Assembly (NCBI GenBank): GCA_017481065.1 | Contig: JAFUPT010000183.1 | Coordinates: 1 to 6,087 of the forward strand | Source: Clostridia bacterium | GTDB taxonomy: Bacteria > Bacillota_A > Clostridia > Christensenellales > Aristaeellaceae | Length of the DNA stretch: 6,087 nt | Direction of reading: 5' to 3' | Part shown: piece after piece, positions 1-4,351 of the stretch | Layout: each line of letters opens with the position of its first letter | Numbering within the stretch: the stretch's first letter is position 1 | Position numbers and translations under genes: made by a program | The notes under the pieces: model-generated | Seen by the model: the letters and a program-made list of their open reading frames with translations, nothing else | Databases searched by the model: none | Told to the model about the DNA's origin: nothing

Positions 1-1035
1 AATCATTCCCTTTGGCAGGGGGTCAAGGGGGACAGCGTCCCCCTTGCGTTCCCCAGCGTTTCCCTGACACACTTCCTTCCAAAATTCCGCCTTCAGCGTC
101 CGCTGGAAGAGCCCGGCAATGGCCTCCTTCGGATCTGCGCCCTCGTATAGCCCGCGGTACACGGCCTCGCAGATGGGCAGCTCCACGCCGCACTTTTTGC
201 GCATGCGCATGAGCGCGTCCACAGTGTAATAGCCCTCAGCCAGCTTATCGAATTTCTCGCCGCGCACCAGCATTTCGCCGAAGCGGCGGTTGTGGCTGTA
301 CTGGGAAAACACGGTGGCCTCGTAATCGCCGAGATGGCAGAGGCCGTAGGCCGAAAAGGGATTGCCGCCCATGGCCTCGATCAGCCGGGCGATTTCCCGG
401 GTGCCGCGGCTCATCAGCGCGCCCTTGAGGGTGGATAGCCCCAGCCCATCCAGCGCGCCGGCGGCAATGCCGATCACATTCTTGGCAGCCGCGCCGATTT
501 CATTGCCGATCAGGTCCTCGCCGTAATAGAAGCGGATCAGGGAGCTGGAAAATTCGCTCACCAGCCTTTCCTTGGCCGCAGGATCATCGCTGTCGATCAC
601 CATGCAGTTGGGAATTCCGGCGTGGAATTCCTGCACATGGCCGGGGCCGAGCCACACGGCGACGGCGCAGGAGGGGTCCACATTGTCCCGGGCAACCTCG
701 GAGAGGCGGCGGCCGGTGGCAATTTCGATGCCCTTCATGCAGAGCACGAAGGTCTTGTCCGTGAGTTTCAGGGGCTTGAGTTCATCCATCAGCGCCTGCA
801 GCGCCTGGCTGGGTACGGAGATCACAATGACCTCGGCTTCCCGGGCGCAGGCATAATCGGTGTGCAGGGAGATGGATTCGGGAAGCTCGAGCAGGTCGTT
901 CCTGCGCTCCCGGATAAAGCGCTGCATGTGGGCGGAGGAAGCCCTGCCGCACAGCGATACCTGATGCCCGATTTTATCGAGATACCAGGTAATCAGGGAT
1001 CCCCAGCGCCCGCAGCCGATAACGGTTACTTTCAT
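1..1035 (-). CDS. gpsA: NAD(P)-dependent glycerol-3-phosphate dehydrogenase, 3' end outside window
   Basis: Cytoplasmic enzyme that reduces dihydroxyacetone phosphate to sn-glycerol-3-phosphate for phospholipid synthesis. I translated 345 codons from ATG at 1033-1035 to the left edge without meeting a stop. The N-terminus carries the Rossmann motif G7-C-G-R-W-G12, which fixes the start. Next come VPSQAL (74-79), M-K101-G with the conserved lysine, and GNEIGAAAKNVIGIAAG (177-193) with the second active-site lysine K185. A GLxxLGD-type motif lies at 231-237 and SHNRRFG at 247-253. Two variants stand out: GPGHVQEF (130-137) replaces the usual GPSFAEE-type stretch, and GLCHLGDY replaces GLAGLGDL. 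The family normally ends near the RTLKAEF segment (312-318). Here the frame continues at least 27 residues into a palindromic repeat. The ribosome-binding site is weak (AGG about 10 nt upstream). The gene lies downstream of metG on the same strand, beyond a 261-bp hairpin-rich gap. The family assignment is secure; the true C-terminus is not visible. Confidence 0.93.
   Translation of the reverse strand, partial: MKVTVIGCGRWGSLITWYLDKIGHQVSLCGRASSAHMQRFIRERRNDLLELPESISLHTDYACAREAEVIVISVPSQALQALMDELKPLKLTDKTFVLCMKGIEIATGRRLSEVARDNVDPSCAVAVWLGPGHVQEFHAGIPNCMVIDSDDPAAKERLVSEFSSSLIRFYYGEDLIGNEIGAAAKNVIGIAAGALDGLGLSTLKGALMSRGTREIARLIEAMGGNPFSAYGLCHLGDYEATVFSQYSHNRRFGEMLVRGEKFDKLAEGYYTVDALMRMRKKCGVELPICEAVYRGLYEGADPKEAIAGLFQRTLKAEFWKEVCQGNAGERKGDAVPLDPLPKGMI
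24..46. repeat. Perfect GC-rich hairpin within the gpsA 3' end
   Basis: The 10-bp arms caagggggac and gtcccccttg are perfectly complementary around an agc loop. The preceding bases 1-20 match positions 3977-3997 with a single one-base gap, so this appears to be one copy of a dispersed composite repeat. It lies in frame with gpsA and would encode part of its C-terminal tail. Confidence 0.75.
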
Positions 1036-1063
1036 GGGTTATACCTATAATTTGATGGAATAC

Positions 1064-1085
1064 GGCGGGGTGTGGGCACCCCGCC
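1064..1085. repeat. Palindromic unit upstream of gpsA
   Basis: The arms ggcggggtg (1064-1072) and caccccgcc (1077-1085) are perfect 9-bp complements around a tggg loop. The unit lies about 29 bp upstream of the gpsA start codon. It has no T-tract on either side, so it resembles a small intergenic GC-rich repeat rather than a terminator. Confidence 0.7.
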
Positions 1086-1126
1086 CTACGAAAACAGGCA
1101 AAATATGCAGAACCGCCGCTTCAATC

Positions 1127-1153
1127 AAATCCGGCGGCGTGTACGCCGGATTT
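1127..1153. repeat. Palindromic unit, metG-gpsA gap
   Basis: The arms aaatccggcg (1127-1136) and cgccggattt (1144-1153) are perfect 10-bp complements around a 7-nt loop. This is the second of five hairpin units in the gap. No T-tract follows on either strand. Confidence 0.7.
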
Positions 1154-1158
1154 GCTGC

Positions 1159-1200
1159 TGATTTTTCTGGCGGCAAATCCCATTTGCCAGAAGAAAAATC
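1159..1200. repeat. Imperfect inverted repeat, metG-gpsA gap
   Basis: Outer arms gattttt (1159-1165) and aaaaatc (1194-1200), and inner arms ggcaaat and atttgcc, pair around a ccc loop, with unpaired bases between the two helices. It sits between two perfect hairpins of the cluster. Confidence 0.6.
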
Positions 1201-1209
1201 GCTTCCTTG

Positions 1210-1251
1210 CAGATTTTGCGGCCGGGGATTCTCAATCCCAAGCAAAATCTG
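1210..1251. repeat. Two-tier hairpin, metG-gpsA gap
   Basis: The outer arms cagattttgc (1210-1219) and gcaaaatctg (1242-1251) are perfect 10-bp complements. Nested inside, gggatt (1225-1230) and aatccc (1234-1239) form a second perfect stem closed by a ctc loop. Short unpaired segments of 5 and 2 nt separate the tiers. Confidence 0.7.
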
Positions 1252-1265
1252 TCAGGGGGAAGCAG

Positions 1266-1290
1266 TGAAGGGGGAAGGATTCCCCCTTCA
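1266..1290 (-). terminator. Stem-loop just after metG, possible terminator or repeat
   Basis: The arms tgaagggggaa and ttcccccttca are perfect 11-bp complements with a 3-nt loop, starting 6 nt past the metG stop codon. On the minus strand the stem is followed by CTGCTTCCCCCTG, not a run of T. Classic intrinsic termination is therefore doubtful. It could instead be a 3'-end stabiliser or another copy of the palindromic repeat. Confidence 0.4.
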
Positions 1291-1296
1291 CATATT

Positions 1297-3288
1297 TTAG
1301 CCAATTTCGCTGCCCGGAGCCACATCGCCGTCCACGGTCAGCAGCTTCACGCCGTTTTCATCCTCGGCGCAGAGCAGCATGCCCTCGGAGAGCTGGCCCG
1401 CCATCTTGCGGGGGGCAAAGTTGTTTACCATAACAACGGTCTTGCCCACCAGGTCCTCAGGCTTGTAATACTTGGCGATGCCGGAGCACACGGTCTTGGT
1501 CTGGCCGTTGCCCACATCCAGGGTCTCCTTCAGCAGCTTATCGCTCTTTTCCACCTTTTCGCAGGCGATGATCTTGGCGGCGATCAGCTTGATTTTCAGG
1601 AAATCATCAAAGCTGGCGATGCCCTCTGCGGGCGCTTCGGCCTTCTTTTCAGCCTTCTTCTCCTGCTTCTTTTCCTTCTTTTCTTCCTTCTTGGGCTCCT
1701 CTTCCTTGCCGCCGTTCAGGGCTTCCAGCTCCTTCTTCACGTCCACGCGGGGGAACAGGGCCGCGCCCTTGCATACCTTGGTGCCGGGCAGCAGCTTGCC
1801 GAACTTCTGCACGGATTCCCAGGTCATGAGCTCGGGATCGGTCACGCCCAGCTGGGCATAAATCTTCTCGGGAGTGCTCGGCATGGCGGGATAGATGTAT
1901 ACCGCCACGGCGCGGATGCACTCGGCCAGGTAGTACATGCAGTTCTTGAGCCTCGGCATGCCTTCCTCGCTCTTGCAGAGCACCCAGGGCTGGTTGATAT
2001 CAATGTAGCGGTTGCAATCGCCGATCAGCTTCCAGATTTCGGAGAGCGCCAGGGAGAACTGCAGCTCGTTCATGTGCTTCTCCACCAGGCCGGGCAGGGC
2101 TTCGAAGCGTTCGCGCAGGGCGATATCGGAAGCGTCCTCCTCGCCGGGTGCGGGAACCTCGCCGCCGAAGTATTTCTCGATCATGGCCACGGTGCGGGAA
2201 ACCAGGTTGCCCAGATCGTTTACCAGGTCGGAATTCATGCGGGTGAGCATGGCTTCGTTGGTGTAGTTTCCATCGGAGCCGAAGGGCATTTCACGCATCA
2301 GGTAGTAGCGCAGGGCGTCCACGCCGTATCTCTCCACGATGGGCGCGGGATATACGATGTTGCCCTTGGATTTGCTCATCTTATCGTTGCCGAAGAGCAG
2401 CCAGCCGTGGCCGAATACCTGCTTGGGCAGCGGAAGACCCAGTGCGTGCAGCATAATGGGCCAGTAAATGGTGTGGAAGCGCACGATTTCCTTGCCGATC
2501 AGGTGCACATCCGCCGGCCAATACTTGTTGAACAGGCTCTCATCCTCGCTGCCATAGCCCATGGCGGTGATGTAGTTGCTGAGCGCGTCGATCCATACAT
2601 ATACCACATGCTTGGGATCGAAGTCCACCGGCACGCCCCACTTGAAGCTGGTGCGGCTCACGCACAGGTCCTGAAGGCCCGGGCGCAGGAAGTTGTTCAG
2701 CATTTCCGCAGCGCGGCTCGGCGGCTGGATGAAATCCGGATGGGTCTCGATGTAATCGATCAGCCAATCCTGGTATTTGCTCATGCGGAAGAAATAGCTC
2801 TCCTCGTGGGCCTTTTCGCAGGGACGGCCGCAGTCGGGGCAGAGGTTGCCTTCCTTCAGCTGGCTGGGAGTCCAGAAGGATTCGCAGGGCGTGCAGTACA
2901 TGCCCTCATATTCGCTCTTGTAGATATCGCCCTGGTCGTAGAACTTCTTGAAGATCTTCTGCACGGCCTTTTCATGGCGCTCATCGGTGGTGCGGATGAA
3001 ATCATCGTATTCGATGTTCATCAGCTTCCACAGCTCCTTGGTCTCTGCCACGATCTTATCCACAAACTGCTTGGGAGTTACGCCCGCCTCGGCAGCCTTG
3101 GTTTCGATCTTCTGGCCGTGCTCATCGGTGCCGGTGAGGAAGTAGGCGTCGTAGCCGGTCATCTTCTTGAAACGGGTCATGGTGTCGGCGGCCACGGTGG
3201 TGTAGGTGTGGCCGATGTGCATGTTGCCCGAGGGATAGTAGATGGGGGTGGTGATGTAGAACTTTTTCTTTTCGCACTGGTTGCACAT
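1297..3288 (-). CDS. metG: Methionyl-tRNA synthetase with C-terminal tRNA-binding domain
   Basis: Class I synthetase that charges tRNA-Met with methionine in the cytoplasm; 663 residues. The catalytic domain shows HIGH at 24-27 and KMSKS at 303-307. A zinc knuckle carries C132-x2-C135 and C150-x2-C153, the two-pair arrangement seen in Bacillota-type MetRS. The helical anticodon-binding domain covers about 345-520. A Lys/Glu/Ala-rich linker (about 527-555) leads to an EMAP-II/Trbp111-like tRNA-binding domain (about 559-663). I chose the ATG at 3286-3288 because AGGGAGGA lies 8 nt upstream and family homology begins right after it. An in-frame ATG at 3364-3366 lies inside the T-box leader and is rejected. 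The N-terminal MCNQC adds a small extra CxxC of unknown meaning. A T-box leader controls the gene, so transcription should rise when uncharged tRNA-Met accumulates. No frameshift or missing catalytic residue was seen. Confidence 0.97.
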   Translation of the reverse strand: MCNQCEKKKFYITTPIYYPSGNMHIGHTYTTVAADTMTRFKKMTGYDAYFLTGTDEHGQKIETKAAEAGVTPKQFVDKIVAETKELWKLMNIEYDDFIRTTDERHEKAVQKIFKKFYDQGDIYKSEYEGMYCTPCESFWTPSQLKEGNLCPDCGRPCEKAHEESYFFRMSKYQDWLIDYIETHPDFIQPPSRAAEMLNNFLRPGLQDLCVSRTSFKWGVPVDFDPKHVVYVWIDALSNYITAMGYGSEDESLFNKYWPADVHLIGKEIVRFHTIYWPIMLHALGLPLPKQVFGHGWLLFGNDKMSKSKGNIVYPAPIVERYGVDALRYYLMREMPFGSDGNYTNEAMLTRMNSDLVNDLGNLVSRTVAMIEKYFGGEVPAPGEEDASDIALRERFEALPGLVEKHMNELQFSLALSEIWKLIGDCNRYIDINQPWVLCKSEEGMPRLKNCMYYLAECIRAVAVYIYPAMPSTPEKIYAQLGVTDPELMTWESVQKFGKLLPGTKVCKGAALFPRVDVKKELEALNGGKEEEPKKEEKKEKKQEKKAEKKAEAPAEGIASFDDFLKIKLIAAKIIACEKVEKSDKLLKETLDVGNGQTKTVCSGIAKYYKPEDLVGKTVVMVNNFAPRKMAGQLSEGMLLCAEDENGVKLLTVDGDVAPGSEIG

Positions 3289-3296
3289 GGTGCTCG

Positions 3297-3304
3297 TCCT
3301 CCCT
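3297..3304 (-). promoter_or_regulatory. metG ribosome-binding site
   Basis: AGGGAGGA on the minus strand lies 8 nt before the ATG at 3288. It decides the start codon against the upstream in-frame ATG, and it lies outside the T-box terminator stem. Control is therefore at transcription termination rather than at translation. Confidence 0.9.
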
Positions 3305-3316
3305 GAAATGATGCTG

Positions 3317-3544
3317 TAAAAAAACGCCCCTTCAAATTTGAAGGGGCGCATATTGCGCGGTACCAACCCTGTTCACCTGAACAGAATTCAGGCCTTGGCC
3401 CCTTAACGCGGGAATACGCCGCGCACTACATCTCGCACGCGGGGCTCCGGAGCCATGTTCGAAGGCCATTCGCCGCCGGTTTCCAGCTTCCCCGGCTCTC
3501 TGTTGGGCGTCTGCACGCTTCTACTCTTTCCTTCATCGCCATTC
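3317..3544 (-). promoter_or_regulatory. T-box riboswitch leader of metG (Met specifier)
   Basis: This leader RNA binds uncharged tRNA-Met and prevents premature termination. Reading the minus strand, stem I has the AGAGAG bulge (3496-3501). A GCCGG/CCGGC stem (3492-3496 with 3475-3479) then closes a loop containing GCTG. The specifier ATG (3454-3456) lies directly before GCTCCGGAGC. The T-box core AGGGTTGGTACCGCG (3356-3370) is followed by the terminator. The core carries one more T than the usual AGGGTGGNACCGCG. The variable base of TGGN is T, which should pair with discriminator A73 of tRNA-Met. The competing antiterminator can form from AGGG pairing with CCCT of the terminator's 5' arm, plus GCGC/GCGC. 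The start near 3544 is inferred from the promoter. Confidence 0.95.
3318..3348 (-). terminator. Intrinsic terminator of the metG T-box
   Basis: A perfect 24-nt palindrome (3325-3348) made of cgccccttcaaa and its complement is followed on the minus strand by seven T (3318-3324). It lies just downstream of the T-box core. Its 5' arm doubles as the 3' strand of the antiterminator, so only one of the two structures can form. Confidence 0.95.
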
Positions 3545-3550
3545 CCTACC

Positions 3551-3579
3551 ATTATAATGCCCGAAATGGGGCATGTCAA
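3551..3579 (-). promoter_or_regulatory. metG promoter, sigma-A type
   Basis: On the minus strand TTGACA (3574-3579) and TATAAT (3551-3556) are separated by exactly 17 bp, an exact match to the consensus. The expected start is near 3544, giving a leader of about 256 nt before the metG ATG. The spacer is an inverted repeat: atgccc (3557-3562) and gggcat (3569-3574). Confidence 0.93.
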
Positions 3580-3598
3580 GACAGGGCGGGTAAAGGAA

Positions 3599-3627
3599 TT
3601 GACGGCCAAATAGATGTACTGTATAAT
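3599..3627 (+). promoter_or_regulatory. Promoter of the small toxin gene
   Basis: TTGACG (3599-3604) and TATAAT (3622-3627) are 17 bp apart, so transcription should start near 3634. The promoter is divergent from the metG promoter, with 19 bp between the two -35 boxes. The predicted 5' end begins with a small stem-loop, agagc (3634-3638) with gctct (3643-3647), a placement known to stabilise small toxin mRNAs. Confidence 0.85.
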
Positions 3628-3659
3628 GAAAAAAGAGCTCATGCTCTCGGGAAGGGAAC

Positions 3660-3689
3660 ATGGCGTTTGGCTTCTTCACCCTCTTTTAG
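3660..3689 (+). CDS. Possible 9-residue leader peptide upstream of toxin
   Basis: An ATG at 3660 opens a 10-codon frame, MAFGFFTLF then TAG (3687-3689), preceded closely by gggaaggg. Its last codons overlap the bases 3676-3685 that can pair with the toxin ribosome-binding site. If it is translated, a ribosome on it could open that stem and couple its translation to toxin production, as mok does for hok. Evidence is limited to the start codon, a short-spaced purine-rich stretch and this placement, so it may be coincidental. Confidence 0.3.
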   Translation: MAFGFFTLF

Positions 3690-3708
3690 CTACAGAAGAA
3701 GGGGGTGA
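3676..3708 (+). promoter_or_regulatory. Stem that can hide the toxin ribosome-binding site
   Basis: TCACCC (3676-3681) pairs perfectly with GGGTGA (3703-3708), inside the Shine-Dalgarno region, and TCTT (3682-3685) pairs with AAGA (3696-3699). A 3-nt bulge (3700-3702) lies between the helices. Sequestering the toxin ribosome-binding site in this way is common in type I toxin mRNAs. The pairing was found by eye and no folding energy was calculated. Confidence 0.5.
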
Positions 3709-3713
3709 GTCAT

Positions 3714-3797
3714 GTGACGGATTTTGAGATGCTCTCAATCGTGATTATGATGCTTGCTCTTGTAGTTGCTTGCTTAACCGGCAACAAGGATAAGTAA
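3714..3797 (+). CDS. Type I toxin, TxpA/BsrG-like (putative holin-like) membrane peptide
   Basis: A 27-residue peptide that starts at GTG. The preceding ATG at 3712 is followed at once by TGA and cannot serve. A strong ribosome-binding site, AAGGGGGTGAG, lies just upstream. The N-terminus (V/M)TDFEML is followed by one hydrophobic helix, about residues 6-22 (LSIVIMMLALVVACL core), and a short charged tail, GNKDK. This TxFExLxxMI-like layout is that of the putative holin-like toxin family, which includes TxpA and BsrG of Bacillus subtilis. Those toxins insert in the membrane and stop growth when their antisense RNA is lost. The gene has its own promoter, a long 3' untranslated region and a terminator at 3929-3957. 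An antisense RNA starts beyond the stop codon and ends on it. The family call rests on the peptide pattern and the gene layout; toxicity is inferred. Confidence 0.82.
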   Translation: MTDFEMLSIVIMMLALVVACLTGNKDK

Positions 3798-3839
3798 AAA
3801 AGAAGCGAGCCGCCATCATGCTCGAACATCTGGCGGCTC
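3796..3839 (-). terminator. Intrinsic terminator of the antisense RNA
   Basis: The arms gagccgcca (3807-3815) and tggcggctc (3831-3839) are perfect 9-bp complements, with a further ATG/CAT pairing inside. On the minus strand the stem is followed by GCTTC and then six T (3801-3796). On the plus strand no T-run follows, so the toxin mRNA should read through. Confidence 0.88.
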
Positions 3840-3889
3840 AATCACTACAGAAGAGGGGTTGAGGCCGTTGCAAAAGCGTCACCCTTCCT
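3796..3889 (-). ncRNA. Antisense antitoxin RNA (RatA/SR4-like)
   Basis: A predicted RNA of about 94 nt starts near 3889, as set by the consensus promoter at 3896-3924, and ends in the T-run of the terminator at 3796-3839. It is fully complementary to the 3' untranslated region of the toxin mRNA and reaches the toxin stop codon (3795-3797). Overlap of the two 3' ends is the layout of txpA/ratA and bsrG/SR4, where the duplex triggers mRNA degradation. It also carries the complement of a second copy of the toxin ribosome-binding region (3845-3863), so it could bind the real one imperfectly. No coding potential was seen. Confidence 0.8.
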
Positions 3890-3895
3890 GCTTTT

Positions 3896-3924
3896 ATTAT
3901 ACTATGCCGGGATTCCATTGTCAA
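3896..3924 (-). promoter_or_regulatory. Promoter of the antisense antitoxin RNA
   Basis: On the minus strand TTGACA (3919-3924) and TATAAT (3896-3901) are both exact consensus boxes with a 17-bp spacer. The -10 box is closer to consensus context than needed for a chance match, and no protein-coding frame follows. The toxin promoter has one mismatch (TTGACG), which would favour excess antitoxin, as expected for such modules. Confidence 0.9.
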
Positions 3925-3928
3925 ACTC

Positions 3929-3957
3929 AAAATGGCCTCGCTCCGAGGCCATTTTTA
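3929..3957 (+). terminator. Terminator of the toxin mRNA
   Basis: The arms aaaatggcctcg (3929-3940) and cgaggccatttt (3944-3955) are perfect 12-bp complements around a ctc loop, and a run of five T (3952-3956) begins within the 3' arm. It would give a toxin mRNA of about 320 nt with roughly 160 nt after the stop codon. It begins just upstream (in minus-strand terms) of the antisense -35 box. Confidence 0.85.
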
Positions 3958-3968
3958 TTCAGAGGGTT

Positions 3969-3997
3969 CCAAGGGGAATCATTCCCCTTTGGCAGGG
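3969..3997. repeat. Palindromic repeat upstream of thrS
   Basis: The arms aaggggaat (3971-3979) and attcccctt (3981-3989) are perfect 9-bp complements around one base, extended by CC/GG after a one-base bulge. Positions 3977-3997 match positions 1-20 of the window with one gap. The bases between here and the thrS promoter (3998-4047) show no gene or clear signal. Confidence 0.7.
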
Positions 3998-4047
3998 TGC
4001 AGGCTCCGCCCAATCCCGACTTCCCCGTTAAAAATCTCCCCCATCAA

Positions 4048-4076
4048 TTGACGAACCCCCTCCATCGTGATAAAAT
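4048..4076 (+). promoter_or_regulatory. thrS promoter, sigma-A type
   Basis: TTGACG (4048-4053) and TAAAAT (4071-4076) are 17 bp apart, each one base off consensus. The expected start is near 4083, immediately before the first T-box stem, giving a leader of about 269 nt. Confidence 0.82.
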
Positions 4077-4082
4077 AATTGC

Positions 4083-4318
4083 CAGAAGCGTCGATGGAGA
4101 CCGACGCCGCACCCGCCAATCCCCAGAGAGGTTATCATCTGCTGCGAGATAACCGTTTGGCCGCGGCCGAGACCGCTCCGGAGCTGCTGCGCGAGATAAG
4201 CGCCGCCGATTCGCCCCCGTTACAGGGCCCGCGAGCCAAAGTCAAGGTGGAACCGTGCCTCTTGAATCACCAATTCAACGCACCCTTGGATACAACAACA
4301 TCCGGGGGTGCGTTTTTT
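4083..4318 (+). promoter_or_regulatory. T-box riboswitch leader of thrS (Thr specifier)
   Basis: This leader RNA senses uncharged tRNA-Thr. Stem I carries the AGAGAG bulge (4125-4130) and a GGTTATC/GATAACC stem (4130-4136 with 4148-4154) closing a loop with GCTG (4141-4144). The specifier ACC (4172-4174) sits directly before GCTCCGGAGC. The T-box core is AAGGTGGAACCGTG (4244-4257) and the terminator follows at 4278-4318. The variable base of TGGN is A, predicting U at position 73 of tRNA-Thr, whereas the metG leader has T there. Both specifier and variable base thus fit the downstream gene. The transcript start is inferred from the promoter. Confidence 0.95.
4278..4318 (+). terminator. Intrinsic terminator of the thrS T-box
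   Basis: The arms acgcaccc (4278-4285) and gggtgcgt (4306-4313) are continued inward by two possible G-U pairs and ggat/atcc (4288-4291 with 4300-4303). The stem reaches 14 pairs with an 8-nt loop. Six T (4313-4318) follow. It lies 20 nt after the T-box core, the usual spacing for a competing antiterminator. Confidence 0.93.
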
Positions 4319-4334
4319 CGTTCCCTCAAAGCTG

Positions 4335-4341
4335 AAAGGAG
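4335..4341 (+). promoter_or_regulatory. thrS ribosome-binding site
   Basis: AAAGGAG lies 10 nt before the ATG at 4352 and after the T-box terminator. It supports this start, which matters because the protein then lacks the TGS domain. Confidence 0.88.
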
Positions 4342-4351
4342 TAACACCCGC

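Larger units (their letters stand above)
3690..3863 (+). repeat. Duplicated toxin ribosome-binding region
   Basis: The 20 bases at 3690-3709 recur as 19 bases at 3845-3863, with one gap and one mismatch. Both copies begin ctacagaaga and then run through a G-rich stretch to tgag. The first copy holds the toxin Shine-Dalgarno sequence. The second lies in the 3' untranslated region, opposite the antisense RNA. The coordinates span from the first copy to the end of the second. Confidence 0.8.

Noticed and set aside
1036..1062. A promoter for gpsA close to its start (TATAGG or TATAAC on the minus strand)
   Set aside because: There is no -35 box at a suitable distance and the two candidates overlap. 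Transcription may come from metG read-through or from a promoter I cannot see.
1207..3306. A 699-codon open frame on the plus strand opposite metG
   Set aside because: It mirrors metG, which has full family motifs, RBS, T-box and promoter. The strong G/C third-position bias of metG keeps the opposite frame open. The predicted peptide is a low-complexity His/Ala/Gly/Leu-rich shadow.
3364..3366. Earlier in-frame ATG for metG
   Set aside because: It would translate the T-box core and terminator stem. A strong ribosome-binding site and family homology both point to 3288.
3403..3642. A 79-codon frame on the minus strand upstream of metG
   Set aside because: It lies across the metG promoter and T-box stem I, which explain the sequence fully. 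It has no ribosome-binding site or family pattern.
3712..3717. ATG at 3712 as the toxin start
   Set aside because: It is followed at once by TGA. The overlapping GTG at 3714 opens the frame that encodes the family-like peptide.
3859..4152. A 97-codon frame on the plus strand
   Set aside because: It crosses the antisense promoter, the toxin terminator, a palindromic repeat, the thrS promoter and part of the thrS T-box. No coding signal was seen.
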